DNA of 58,361 bases from the NCBI GenBank assembly GCA_028822845.1, contig JAPKCS010000010.1, positions 1 to 58,361 of the forward strand, written 5' to 3'. The notes beneath the pieces are model-generated. The model was not told the origin of the DNA. It saw only the letters and a list, made by a program, of their open reading frames with translations, and ran no database searches. This DNA comes from Candidatus Poseidoniaceae archaeon. Its GTDB lineage: Archaea; Thermoplasmatota; Poseidoniia; Poseidoniales; Poseidoniaceae. Positions 6,560 to 15,341 of this stretch are shown piece after piece; position 1 is the first letter of the stretch; every line of letters begins with the position of its first letter. A program made the position numbers and the translations under genes.

Positions 6560-8578
6560 AAAAATCTCAGTCAAATGATCCAGTTCCATTTGTAGGCCAT
6601 CTGCCAACGAAGTTGAGGCTGTTGCATCGATCAGGTCGCTTGCCATTTTGAGAGCGATCGGTGCCGTTCGGGACAGTGACTTCATTTGACGAGCAACGGA
6701 TTTATCTTCAGCATTGAAGCCATCTGGGCAGGTCCCATTCATGATCGCTGACATGTTGTCATCGCTGAAAAAGGAGGTGGCAAATGCAGCAACTGCGCTC
6801 GAAGAATTTGCAGGCGTCCCTGGGTATTTGTTGGCCGGTTTCCCAGCAGAAGCGAGTTCAGCCAGGCATGTGTTGACCGAAGCCACATCGACCAAATGAG
6901 TCAGCAAGCCCAAATCATGGCCTGTTTGCGCATCCATGAAGTTCCCTGCAAGCACGGCCCAGCGCGCTGCTGGGATGCCACAAATTCGTGCTGGACGTTG
7001 TGAACCACCCAATCCAGGATAGATGCCAATCGAAGTCTCCGGGAAGCGGAATTGGGTGCGCCGGGTGCCGATGCGGTAATCGCAAGCCAGAGCGAGTTCT
7101 AATCCACCACCAAGAGCGAGTCCAGTGGTCAAAGCGATTGTTGTCTTCGAGGACGATTCTAATTTGTTGAGCATCGTGTGGCCGTCTGCAGTGAAGGTCA
7201 CGATGTCAGGTATTGAGTCTGCACGGATTTTGTCGACAAAGAACTTGACATCTGCACCAGCGACGAAGGCCTTTCCAGCACCATCGAGCACAATTGTATG
7301 CACTGAAGGGTTGGCGTTGACCTCGTCTAAGGCTTCGCTTAATTGACCAACAACGGTTTCGTTGAGGGCGTTCATGGCCTCTGGACGATTGATGGTGAGG
7401 GTCGCAACACCTGCTTCGATCGAAGTGTCGACATAAGTGAAATGCCATGGTGTGTTGGCAGTGGCTTGTTCAGTGAAAAACGCGGGAACCGACCAAGCAC
7501 GTTCAGGATCGCTTTGTGCACTCAAATCAGCATAAGCCTCGGCCATTCTGTTGGCTTCTTTGATACCAACGCGATTCATCATTTCGAACGGTCCACGGGC
7601 CCAACGAAGGCCAACCTTGGCACCACGGTCGACGTCTTCCATGGAACAAACGCCTTCTTCAACAATCTGAGCTGCAACGCCAAAGACAACACCGTAGAGG
7701 CGTTCTGCGATGGTTGTGTATTGTTCTGAAGAGAATTCCTCATCGCCTGAGACATCCCAATGCTCGTTGGCTTCAATCAAGTCACGAAGGTTTTGTGCAC
7801 CGACGTACCGAGGCGTGTGGAGTTGTTCAGCCAAGTAGTCGGTGGAGTGCAAAGCAATCGGAGGACCGGTGAGGTTCATCAATCCGAAAGGTCCCAAACC
7901 AATCCGGAACGCCTTGCGAGCGGCTGCATCAATTTGGGCAGCCGTGGCGATGCCTTCTTCCAAAAGCAAGCATGCTTCATTGAGCCAAGGCACGAAAAAG
8001 CGATTGACAACAAAGCCAGGTCGGTCGCCACAAACGATGACGACCTTTCCAAGCATCTTGCAGTATTGAACAACTTTCGCAACCGTTTCTGGGCTCGATG
8101 AAGTCGCTGGAATGACTTCGACCAAGCGGTTCTTTGCTGGGTGGTAAAAGAAATGCAAACCAACGAATCGATCGGCTCGACCGGTTGCTTCTGCAAGCGC
8201 ATTGACCGACAGAGAGGAGGTGTTGGAGGCAAGGATTGTGTTGGGGCCACAGGCTGCATCAAGGGTTGTGAACACAGCGGTCTTCACATCAAAATCTTCG
8301 AACACTGCCTCGATAACAAGGTCGGTGTCGGCAGCGGTGTTTTCCACGCCAACCACGCCAGTGATCCGGCCTTGGATTGATTCAACTTGTGCGGGTGAGA
8401 AGATACGGCGCTCAACTGCTTCTGAGAGAAAATCACGGATGATACCTTGTCCACGGTCAACCCATTGTTGTTCTCGGTCCACCATCTGAACGTCGAATTC
8501 TTCCTGAGCCGTCTTCTGTGCAATGCCGGAACCCATGTTTCCTGCACCGACGATCGCCACACGCTGAATAGGTTGCAT
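6488..8578 (-). CDS. 3-hydroxyacyl-CoA dehydrogenase / enoyl-CoA hydratase fusion
   Basis: 696 residues catalysing two consecutive beta-oxidation steps, hydration of enoyl-CoA and NAD-dependent oxidation of 3-hydroxyacyl-CoA. The order is dehydrogenase first: NAD-binding VAIVGAGNMGSGIA at 7-20, 3HCDH C-terminal domains at about 190-290 and 300-385 (GPFGLMNLTG, GPFEMMNRVG), then a crotonase domain from about 405 with AGADVKFF near 438 and the oxyanion-hole region ALGGGLELALACDYR near 483-497. This order is the reverse of bacterial FadB and is common in archaea. Start 8578 is set by the Rossmann fold. The last residues (EGRKPTYTNN) match the normal end of crotonase fusions, so the 72-base overlap with the convergent gene is real on this side. 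No thiolase is nearby. Confidence 0.95.
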   Translation of the reverse strand: MQPIQRVAIVGAGNMGSGIAQKTAQEEFDVQMVDREQQWVDRGQGIIRDFLSEAVERRIFSPAQVESIQGRITGVVGVENTAADTDLVIEAVFEDFDVKTAVFTTLDAACGPNTILASNTSSLSVNALAEATGRADRFVGLHFFYHPAKNRLVEVIPATSSSPETVAKVVQYCKMLGKVVIVCGDRPGFVVNRFFVPWLNEACLLLEEGIATAAQIDAAARKAFRIGLGPFGLMNLTGPPIALHSTDYLAEQLHTPRYVGAQNLRDLIEANEHWDVSGDEEFSSEQYTTIAERLYGVVFGVAAQIVEEGVCSMEDVDRGAKVGLRWARGPFEMMNRVGIKEANRMAEAYADLSAQSDPERAWSVPAFFTEQATANTPWHFTYVDTSIEAGVATLTINRPEAMNALNETVVGQLSEALDEVNANPSVHTIVLDGAGKAFVAGADVKFFVDKIRADSIPDIVTFTADGHTMLNKLESSSKTTIALTTGLALGGGLELALACDYRIGTRRTQFRFPETSIGIYPGLGGSQRPARICGIPAARWAVLAGNFMDAQTGHDLGLLTHLVDVASVNTCLAELASAGKPANKYPGTPANSSSAVAAFATSFFSDDNMSAIMNGTCPDGFNAEDKSVARQMKSLSRTAPIALKMASDLIDATASTSLADGLQMELDHLTEIFSTQDSLEGLSALIEGRKPTYTNN

Positions 8579-8628
8579 GGTTCTGCGAATGGAACATCGC
8601 ACATGAACAATGCGGCCCTTCGTTCCGC

Positions 8629-9801
8629 TCAGAAGAAACGGTTGTAGGCATCGGATGTGCGTTGACAAAAGGCAACGATATCGAAGGTGCGGGCATGTTC
8701 GATCAAGGTTTGATTCGGCTTAGGCCAAACGTGATGTGAATCTGAAACGCTCCGGTCTTTCCAAGCAGAATGGACCTCAATGATCGCATTTTTCCATTCG
8801 ATGGCTTCGTTCGCTGAGAGGCAGCTGCCTGCTGGCATCAATTCGTTGTGAGACGGCATGTCTGCACACAAAACAGGTGTACCGGTCGCCATTGATTCGA
8901 TTGGTGGATAACCGAACCCTTCACTCACGCTTGGGAACAGAAGAACTTCAGAAGCATGCCGGAGGTTCATCAGGGCCTCGCTTGAGAGGTCACCACCATG
9001 GGCAGTGAAATTGATCACTGCGTGTTGCTCTGCGAGGTGGTTAATGCTCGCCTCATTTGAAGAAGAAATGCTGTTGCCCACATGATGGATATGGAGGTCA
9101 TTTTTGATGCTCGCATCCAAGCCTCCAAGCACTTCCATCAAGAAACCCATGCGCTTTCGTGGATCATGGCTGCCAACAATCAGCAGGTGACAACCTTTCT
9201 GGAAATCTGAAGCGGGACCGACCGGTGCCCGTTCATCGCCCTCTTCCGGCGAGAATGTATCCATGTTCAAACCGAGTGGAAGCCACAAAGAATCCACATT
9301 TGGAAAATGAACCTTGCAGGCTTCCAGCGTCGCATGTGAATCGCAGAGTAAAAGATCTGAACGAGCAAGTCCTCGCTTCAATTGCGAGAGGTCACGGCGT
9401 CGCATCAAAGGCGGTTTGAGTTGCCCGATTTCGACGTTGGTTGTGCCCATATGAAGCTGCTTAGGATACAAATGGAACAGATCATGCACCGTGACGACAA
9501 CGGGCACCTTCGAGTTCTTGGGCACCAGGTGAGCCTGCTCTTGATCGGTGATGTGAATGAGGTCAGGTCTGTGTTCTGAATTGGCCAATGCCCTCACCTT
9601 TCGAGGATGGGTGAACCAACGCTGCATCACTCGACGGAGCACGTTTGGATGAGGACCGAGGTCGTATTCGGCCACGCCCTGCAATCGCCAATCGTGAACC
9701 TTCTCCGCTTCGAGGGCCCCCGCAAGGGTGTGATGCGCCCCTCCGATGCCAGTGTTGGCACCAAGGACACCGCCTCGTACCAGCATCACCTTCCGAGCCA
9801 T
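8629..9801 (-). CDS. GT4-family glycosyltransferase
   Basis: 390 residues, GT-B fold. N-terminal part opens with KVMLVRGGVLGANTGIGG, the glycine-rich loop; VVTVHDLFHLYP and LLLCDSHATLE follow as in GT4 mannosyl/galactosyl transferases. The nucleotide-sugar domain has LLIVGSHDPRKR and EGFGYPPIE (E-x7-E, near residues 293-301), then ATGTPVLCADMPSHNE. It probably adds a hexose from a nucleotide sugar to a surface or lipid-linked glycan; the sugar cannot be deduced. It lies 50 bases upstream of the fatty-acid oxidation gene on the same strand. It is not especially similar to the GT4 enzyme at 2815. Confidence 0.9.
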   Translation of the reverse strand: MARKVMLVRGGVLGANTGIGGAHHTLAGALEAEKVHDWRLQGVAEYDLGPHPNVLRRVMQRWFTHPRKVRALANSEHRPDLIHITDQEQAHLVPKNSKVPVVVTVHDLFHLYPKQLHMGTTNVEIGQLKPPLMRRRDLSQLKRGLARSDLLLCDSHATLEACKVHFPNVDSLWLPLGLNMDTFSPEEGDERAPVGPASDFQKGCHLLIVGSHDPRKRMGFLMEVLGGLDASIKNDLHIHHVGNSISSSNEASINHLAEQHAVINFTAHGGDLSSEALMNLRHASEVLLFPSVSEGFGYPPIESMATGTPVLCADMPSHNELMPAGSCLSANEAIEWKNAIIEVHSAWKDRSVSDSHHVWPKPNQTLIEHARTFDIVAFCQRTSDAYNRFF

Positions 9802-9958
9802 GGATGCACCAAGGGTTTGCCCCTCTTGAAGATGAGTTGCCTTGGATGGAGGTTCGTGGCCATACCGCTTATTTTCACTGTTTTCAGTCGAAAGTGTATG
9901 GTCGGTGTAAAAATGACATTAAGTAGGTGGAAGGAATCGGTAAAATTGAGGAACATAA

Positions 9959-10420
9959 ATGACCACCCCCCCGCTAAAAATTCCACGCGCAGAATACCAA
10001 GCTGTTCGTGCTTCAATCGAATCAACGATCACCAACGGTGGGGAAATTCGGAACATCCTCGGCAATCAAACAGACGGCAGCCCCGCCAACACCCTCCACT
10101 GGGAAGTTCGACGTGCTGAGGAAGCCTTGCATGTCTTTGGCTCCCGTTGGACCACCGAAATCCTCACCGCACTCTACATCGCAGGTCCACGCCGATTTAA
10201 TCAGATGAAAAATCTCCTCCAAGGGATTTCTTCACGTACACTTTCCGACAAGTTGCGCTTTTTGGTCGAGGAAGGCCTCGTCCACCGCCAAGTTCAGGAA
10301 GGCCCCCCTGTGCGGGTTTCGTATGTTCTGAGTGAACACGGGCGAACCTGTGGACGTTTGCTTTCACCCCTCGTGGCTCATTTGAAAATCCACGCTGGTA
10401 TGTTGCTCTCTGATGACTGA
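9959..10420 (+). CDS. HxlR-family winged-helix transcriptional regulator
   Basis: 153 residues. The HxlR domain spans about residues 45-140: EEALHVFGSRWTTEILTAL, then RRFNQMKNLLQGISSRTLSDKLRFLVEEGLV (recognition helix and wing) and RVSYVLSEHG. Family members bind DNA as dimers and often respond to redox or electrophile stress. The canonical Cys just before the first helix is replaced (LHWEVRRAEE), so the cysteine-based sensing of some homologues is not available here. The N-terminal 40 residues are not conserved. It is divergent from the glycosyltransferase at 9801, with 157 bases between them, and is followed by two more winged-helix genes in the same direction. Confidence 0.9.
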   Translation: MTTPPLKIPRAEYQAVRASIESTITNGGEIRNILGNQTDGSPANTLHWEVRRAEEALHVFGSRWTTEILTALYIAGPRRFNQMKNLLQGISSRTLSDKLRFLVEEGLVHRQVQEGPPVRVSYVLSEHGRTCGRLLSPLVAHLKIHAGMLLSDD

Positions 10421-10440
10421 CGTTCCTCGCGAGAGCACGT

Positions 10441-11142
10441 GTGGGATGCTTTAACAAACAAGAAGGTCAACCACAAGGCATGCCTTTGCTTGCTCAGTGG
10501 GTTCGACAGCGTCCTTGGTTGGCCGCTGGATTCGCATCTGCGGCTGGGGGCGTTACGGGACTTGCAGGTGGCTTTGCTGCTGCTGCAGGCGCTGTTGGTG
10601 GTATGGCTTTTGGAAGTGTTTCAACAAAGGCACGCGCCTTAGAGCATCCATTGAGACGCCGTATCCTCTCCACCCTCGAACGCCATCCTGGTTTGTGCTA
10701 CCGGGAATTGCAAGCGACCCTCAATGCGGCAAATGGAACCCTTCGACATCACCTCGATGTGCTTCAAACCCGTCGCTGCGTCACTGTGTTGCCCGTGAAC
10801 GGTCGGACCTGTTACTTTGCTGGCGCTCCGACCCAAATTGAAATCCTACGCGGGATCAACGTCGACGAAGAGCGAGCTGCATCAGCCCTACCGATTGGCC
10901 TATCCCTCGTGCAACGCCTCATTGTCGAAGACATTGTCAAAGAAGGGACCCCTCGCAGTCAAGCAGCACTCGCACGGCGAATCGGTCGTTCAAGGGCGAC
11001 AACCCACTCGGCGGTCAAGGTCCTCCGTCGGCGAGGCATCCTGCGAGAAGATCGAATCGAAATGATGCCTCACATCAACATGGACATCGAATGGCATGGT
11101 ACGAAGGGCGTCGATTATGATTGGAACGACGAGCGACGCTGA
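10441..11142 (+). CDS. Membrane-associated double winged-helix regulator
   Basis: 233 residues if the GTG at 10441 is used; an ATG at 10480, removing 13 residues, is equally likely. Residues 25-60 are a Gly/Ala-rich hydrophobic stretch (WLAAGFASAAGGVTGLAGG and onward) that may form one or two membrane helices with glycine packing. An ArsR-like winged helix follows (ALEHPLRRRILSTLE, YRELQATL, GTLRHHLDVLQTRR) and a second one (SQAALARRIGRSRATTHSAVKVLRRRGIL). This suggests a DNA-binding protein held at the membrane. The signal it senses is unknown. It sits 20 bases after the HxlR gene and 86 bases before another winged-helix gene. Confidence 0.82.
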   Translation: MGCFNKQEGQPQGMPLLAQWVRQRPWLAAGFASAAGGVTGLAGGFAAAAGAVGGMAFGSVSTKARALEHPLRRRILSTLERHPGLCYRELQATLNAANGTLRHHLDVLQTRRCVTVLPVNGRTCYFAGAPTQIEILRGINVDEERAASALPIGLSLVQRLIVEDIVKEGTPRSQAALARRIGRSRATTHSAVKVLRRRGILREDRIEMMPHINMDIEWHGTKGVDYDWNDERR

Positions 11143-11228
11143 CCGTTTTCAGAAACAGGTCTAATTTTCGCCGCTCCAGCGTCATTTACTGCACAGTCTT
11201 CAAAGACCCTCGTCGAGGCACGAGGTCC

Positions 11229-12335
11229 ATGTTCAGTGTTCGAATTCAAGAAGTTCCACTTCCGACCACCGAACGCGACATCGATGGTCTGGTCGCTTGG
11301 TTCATCGAAAGTTTGTGCTTGGTTCGAAAACGCGGCGAAGCAACAGCAGACCTTGGACGGGCCGGCCCTGTTCATCGCTTGCTGAGAGATTTCCTTTTTG
11401 TCCAGCCCACAACAAGCTGGGACGCACAGATGCTTGCTGATGAATTGGCCTTAACGCCAGCGTCGTTGAATCACCATCTGTCCCGGTTGGTTGAATCTGG
11501 CTTGGTTGGCACCACCAATGAAGGAAAGGGATGGCGACGGTATTACCTGCGCGGCGGTTCCTTGAGCAACGCCATCGAGTTTTTCACCGTTCAATGCCAA
11601 ACCATCGTTCGTCAACGGCTCTCGCTGATCGCTGAACAATGGACGCGCGAACCGGTTCGCATGGCCCTTGAAGTGCCAGAAAGTGACACGCCCCCCCTCG
11701 CTCTTGGTGTTGTTGAAGTTCGACCGCTGCCCAATGAAGGGAACACCAGTGAAACCTCTCAATGGATGGGCGACTTTGGCCTGCTCGGCGAACGACCAGG
11801 CAAGGAAGCAAACGCTGATTCCATCTCAGTTCAACTGTTTGAGCTGTTGCTTTCACGAGGTGCACCTCTCTCTTTGGATGAGGCTGCTGAACTCGTTGAT
11901 GGCCCGAAGGCCCGGCTAGGGCGTATTCTCGAGAGGTTTCGAACAAGTGGGTCCGTCGAGAGGGTTCCACGAATTGATCGGCTCAGCGTCGCCCTATGGG
12001 CCGCTATGATGGCACAACATCAACGAAGAGGCGAGGATTGGATGCTGAAGAAGGGTGGGTTCCAGCGTTTGTTGAACACCAAACAGCAATCTCAGCTCTT
12101 GGGTCAACTGAAAAAAGGGAAACTCAAAGTCGAAGATGTTGAAGAAGGCATGGAAGGCATCGAGCCTTCTGAACAAATGTTGCTCCTGAATTTACTCGGC
12201 GGCCGTTTGCCGATGGGGCATCGGATGGCTGGAGAACGGCCTGAAGACGTAGCCCGAAAGGTCACCGAACGTCTCGATCGGGTGTTGCGCCGAATGAGAA
12301 GGGTCGCTGAACTTGTCGAAGAAGTCGATGCTTGA
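11229..12335 (+). CDS. Winged-helix DNA-binding protein
   Basis: 368 residues from the ATG at 11229, which has GAGGT directly upstream; a longer frame from 11121 would overlap the previous gene and adds an Arg-rich, unlikely leader. Residues 45-110 form a MarR/ArsR-like winged helix (MLADELALTPASLNHHLSRLVESGLV, then the wing GKGWRRYYLRGG). A second helix-turn-helix-like part lies near 215-265 (LSLDEAAELVDGPKARLGRILERF). The C-terminus is basic and helical. No membrane segment is seen. Its stop overlaps the Dus gene by eight bases. Together with the two genes before it, this makes a run of three regulators; the regulated genes are unknown. Confidence 0.8.
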   Translation: MFSVRIQEVPLPTTERDIDGLVAWFIESLCLVRKRGEATADLGRAGPVHRLLRDFLFVQPTTSWDAQMLADELALTPASLNHHLSRLVESGLVGTTNEGKGWRRYYLRGGSLSNAIEFFTVQCQTIVRQRLSLIAEQWTREPVRMALEVPESDTPPLALGVVEVRPLPNEGNTSETSQWMGDFGLLGERPGKEANADSISVQLFELLLSRGAPLSLDEAAELVDGPKARLGRILERFRTSGSVERVPRIDRLSVALWAAMMAQHQRRGEDWMLKKGGFQRLLNTKQQSQLLGQLKKGKLKVEDVEEGMEGIEPSEQMLLLNLLGGRLPMGHRMAGERPEDVARKVTERLDRVLRRMRRVAELVEEVDA

Positions 12336-13383
12336 AGGAGGCCTTTGGTTGTCACATCACATCGCTGCAAAACCCGGTGCTTGGGATGGTGAGCCCCGGC
12401 CTTTGTTCCTCGCGCCAATGGCCGGAGTTTCTGATTTGCCGTTTCGATTGCTATCAAAAGCATGCGGTGCTGATGTCACCATCACTGAATTCACCAACAG
12501 CACTGCGTTGACTCGCGAGGCCGCCGTGTCATGGCGAAAAATGGAATCGCATGAAACTGAGGTCCCCTTTATCCCTCAAATCTTTGGAGGCGACCCTGGC
12601 GACATGGCCACTGCGGCTGAAATGCTTGCTCCAACAGCAGATATCATCGATCTTAATTTTGGCTGCCCGGCACCAAAGGTGACCAAAATATGTGCTGGGG
12701 CCGCCCTGATGGGTGAACCTGATAATTTGGTATCAATGGTCGATGGCATCATCCAGCGGGTTGATGTTCCAGTGACTGCAAAGATGCGACTTGGTACGGG
12801 ACAAGGTGCGAACAACGCCCTCGACATCTGCAAATCGTTGGAAGACATTGGGACTGCACGCCTTTGCGTTCACGGCCGCACCTTGCGGCAACGGTATTCT
12901 GGCGAAGCGGATTGGAGTTCAATCAAGGCCATCGTCGACGCTGTGGAAACACCTGTGGTCGCCAACGGTGACGTGATGGACGCTGCAAGTGCCAAGGATT
13001 GCTTGGAAGTGACCGGAGCTGCTGGACTTATGGTCGGGCGAGGTGCCATTGGGCGTCCTTCTGTGTTTGGTGAAATCAAAGTCGGTCTCGGCTGGATGGA
13101 ATTGGAAGATCTCCCTTGGGTCAAAGCAAACGCTGAGGATTGGTACGAACGTTCCCCTATTGGGCAATCATTTGCTGCTCGGCGTTGGTGTTGGGACAAG
13201 TACATCGAATTTTCAAATCAAACAGTGGGCCTACAACCGCGATGGATGCAACGTCATGCTGTGGCGTTCACAAAGGGGTTACCTGGCGGTAAGAAGGTCC
13301 GAGCAGTGATGCATGGTGCTCCAACACCCGAAGCTTTCGCTGAAGGTATCAGTTCGTTCCTAGCGGGCGAAGCCACTGAGTGA
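12328..13383 (+). CDS. dus: tRNA-dihydrouridine synthase
   Basis: 351 residues, FMN-dependent TIM barrel that reduces uridine to dihydrouridine in the tRNA D-loop. Hallmarks: FLAPMAGVSDLPFR at the N-terminus (FMN phosphate loop), PQIFGGDP, the catalytic LNFGCPAPKVTK with Cys near 113, KMRLG, VHGRTLRQRYSG and VVANGDV, then GLMVGRGAIGRP. The start is uncertain: ATG 12328 overlaps the previous gene by eight bases, while a TTG at 12349 has GGAGG seven bases upstream and would remove seven residues. It is translationally linked to the winged-helix gene and converges on the uS2 gene with a 7-base gap. Confidence 0.95.
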   Translation: MLEGGLWLSHHIAAKPGAWDGEPRPLFLAPMAGVSDLPFRLLSKACGADVTITEFTNSTALTREAAVSWRKMESHETEVPFIPQIFGGDPGDMATAAEMLAPTADIIDLNFGCPAPKVTKICAGAALMGEPDNLVSMVDGIIQRVDVPVTAKMRLGTGQGANNALDICKSLEDIGTARLCVHGRTLRQRYSGEADWSSIKAIVDAVETPVVANGDVMDAASAKDCLEVTGAAGLMVGRGAIGRPSVFGEIKVGLGWMELEDLPWVKANAEDWYERSPIGQSFAARRWCWDKYIEFSNQTVGLQPRWMQRHAVAFTKGLPGGKKVRAVMHGAPTPEAFAEGISSFLAGEATE

Positions 13384-13390
13384 TGTGTGC

Positions 13391-13999
13391 TCAGAAGGTG
13401 GACTGCCATTCTTCGAGGTCTTGGGTTTCTGCCCAGGCCTCGTCGGTGGTTGCGCCACGGACCTTCAGCACTTCACGGGCCAAGAGCCAGTAAATCAGTG
13501 CGAGCGAGCGGCGACCCTTGTTGTTGGCAGGGAGCGCCACGTCGACGTTGCGAAGGTTGTTGTTGGCGTCAACGATGCCAACAATTGGCAAACCGGAGTT
13601 GACTGCTTCACGGAGTGCTTGCTGATCTGCAGCAGGGTCGGTGACGAAGAGGATGTCTGGTTCCACGTAGGAGCGCAAGACCGGGTTGGTCAAGGAACCT
13701 GGAATGAAACGGCCAACAGCAGCGTTTGCTCCGATGGACTCTGCAAATTTGCGGGCTGGGCGTTGTCCGTATTGACGAGCCGAGACAACCATGATTCGAG
13801 GTGCCTCGAAGCGGTTAAGGAATTCTGCGATGGCACGGATTCGTGAGTCGGTCATGTTGACATTGAGGAGATAGAGACCGTCTTCGCGAACGGTGTCAAT
13901 AAAGCGAGCCATATCAGCACTCTTTTGTTGAGTACCGATGTTAACGGCGTTTTCCTCATAGGATTCAAACGGGATGAGTAAATTCATTTCTTCGGACAT
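13391..13999 (-). CDS. rpsB: 30S ribosomal protein uS2
   Basis: 202 residues, archaeal-type S2. Recognisable segments are HIGTQ-like NIGTQQKSADMARFI, then MVVSARQYGQRPARKFAE, GRFIPGSLTNP, EPDILFVTDPAADQQALREA and IVGIVDANNN. It is part of the small subunit near the head-body junction. GAGGTC lies five bases upstream of the ATG at 13999 and a TATA-like element is about 37 bases upstream, so it has its own promoter. The usual archaeal neighbours (eno, rpoK/rpoN, mevalonate kinase) are absent here; it stands alone between dus and the membrane nuclease. Confidence 0.97.
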   Translation of the reverse strand: MSEEMNLLIPFESYEENAVNIGTQQKSADMARFIDTVREDGLYLLNVNMTDSRIRAIAEFLNRFEAPRIMVVSARQYGQRPARKFAESIGANAAVGRFIPGSLTNPVLRSYVEPDILFVTDPAADQQALREAVNSGLPIVGIVDANNNLRNVDVALPANNKGRRSLALIYWLLAREVLKVRGATTDEAWAETQDLEEWQSTF

Positions 14000-14004
14000 T
14001 GCAA

Positions 14005-14010
14005 GACCTC
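14005..14010 (-). promoter_or_regulatory. Shine-Dalgarno of uS2
   Basis: GAGGTC on the minus strand, five bases before the ATG at 13999; consistent with the GGAGGTGA-type sites seen across the window. Confidence 0.5.
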
Positions 14011-14030
14011 AGCAGTCGGTCGACTTGAAT

Positions 14031-14043
14031 CCCATATTAAACC
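14031..14043. promoter_or_regulatory. TATA-like element between uS2 and the nuclease
   Basis: Read on the minus strand it is GGTTTAATATGGG, a good archaeal TATA box about 37 bases before the uS2 start, giving a short leader that includes the Shine-Dalgarno. The core is nearly symmetric and could also serve the plus strand, about 54 bases before a small ORF at 14090. Confidence 0.45.
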
Positions 14044-14142
14044 GCTTCGCAGTGAAACCAAACAAGACCAAACCCGAATCAGGGTGAAAATGGCACTCGA
14101 AGCCGTGGAAGAACTCAAGGCTAAGGCGCTCCACTGTGAGCC

Positions 14143-15339
14143 ATGGCGGGAGTATCGAACGACTCCACCGGCTCCAAAATCGGGACCTACAGCGCCAGTT
14201 TGCACAACGATGACATTTGGCGCGACGAAAACAACGACGCGTTGAACTTGAGTGCGAGTGACCTCGAACGTCACGAATACTGCCCAATGTCGTGGGCGCT
14301 CTCCCGAGAGGGGAATTCTGGCCAAGGCGAGGCAATTGAAGCCGGCGCCCGAAAGCACGCAGAAATTCATGATCAAATGGAGTCGTTCAAGGAAATGAAA
14401 TCCACCATGCGCCGAGCAACGATCATCTGGACCTGGTGGTTTTCAGTGACGGTTGCTTTTGTCATCGATGGTATCGCGTTCAATTACATCGACGATGTTG
14501 TGCGGACCCCCCTCGACTTCGCCCGTTACCTCGTGCTGTGGGCCTTGGTTTTGCTGATCGCAGGATTGATTGCGACCTATTTGCCATGGCGAAAGTGGAT
14601 TGGATGGAATGAGACTGTGTCACAAACCAGAACGCGTATCATCAGCCAACACCAGGAAATTCAACCTGTGTTTGAACAACAAAACTTCGTGGGTGGATGG
14701 TTTGAAGCTGGACGGACTGAGGTTTCATTCTTCTTCGGGGCCATTGTCTTGGGCTTGCACGCCATCGCTCTTGCCGGGGCGGACGACCGATCACAAGCAA
14801 CGTTCATTCTGCTCTTGACCGCCATGGGTTGGACCCTTGCGGCTTCGTGGCAACTGCAGAAGGTTCTGTTGTCAGATAACGCCTTGGAACACCTTCGCAA
14901 GGATGTGGATTTGGAGCCTGAAGACGACGTTGCTTACTCTGACGATGAAACCGCAACAAACCTGCTTGTGGATGACATCACTGGCCTGCGGGGAAGGCCT
15001 GATCAAATCGTGATTGTTGATGGGGAATTTATTCCGGTCGAACAAAAGACTGGTAAAGTGCCAAAACAGCCACACGCCTCTCACCGAATGCAGGTGCTTG
15101 CCTACCTTCATCTGGTGGAAATTAGCACCAAGAAAATTTCACCGTACGGCGTGATCCGCTATGGAAAAGAAAACCTGCATCAAATTGAATGGAACGACAC
15201 AGCCAAACAAGATCTGTTTTCTGCCATCGGCGAGATTCAACGGTTGATGGTTGAAGGCGGCGCCAAGAGGAACCATCAACGCCCTGGAAAGTGCCGCAAC
15301 TGTTCGAGAAGGTACGCTTGCACCGAGTCACTGGTGTGA
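14143..15339 (+). CDS. Cas4-like PD-(D/E)XK nuclease with four inserted membrane segments
   Basis: 398 residues. The Cas4/RecB-type parts are SASDLERHEYCPMSW (37-51, C47), GARKHAEIH (68-76), GRPDQIVIVDG with D287, VEQKTGK with E300 and K302, HRMQVLAYLHL with Q317, and a C-terminal CRNCSRRYAC with C384, C387 and C393. The nuclease triad is complete, and the four cysteines match the iron-sulfur cluster of Cas4/AddB nucleases. Between residues 76 and 287 there are four hydrophobic segments (about 93-115, 127-148, 195-213, 219-238), so the nuclease would be held on the inner face of the membrane. No CRISPR or Cas genes are nearby. Start 14143 has a weak ribosome-binding site; role unknown, possibly DNA processing at the membrane. 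Confidence 0.85.
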   Translation: MAGVSNDSTGSKIGTYSASLHNDDIWRDENNDALNLSASDLERHEYCPMSWALSREGNSGQGEAIEAGARKHAEIHDQMESFKEMKSTMRRATIIWTWWFSVTVAFVIDGIAFNYIDDVVRTPLDFARYLVLWALVLLIAGLIATYLPWRKWIGWNETVSQTRTRIISQHQEIQPVFEQQNFVGGWFEAGRTEVSFFFGAIVLGLHAIALAGADDRSQATFILLLTAMGWTLAASWQLQKVLLSDNALEHLRKDVDLEPEDDVAYSDDETATNLLVDDITGLRGRPDQIVIVDGEFIPVEQKTGKVPKQPHASHRMQVLAYLHLVEISTKKISPYGVIRYGKENLHQIEWNDTAKQDLFSAIGEIQRLMVEGGAKRNHQRPGKCRNCSRRYACTESLV

Positions 15340-15341
15340 GT

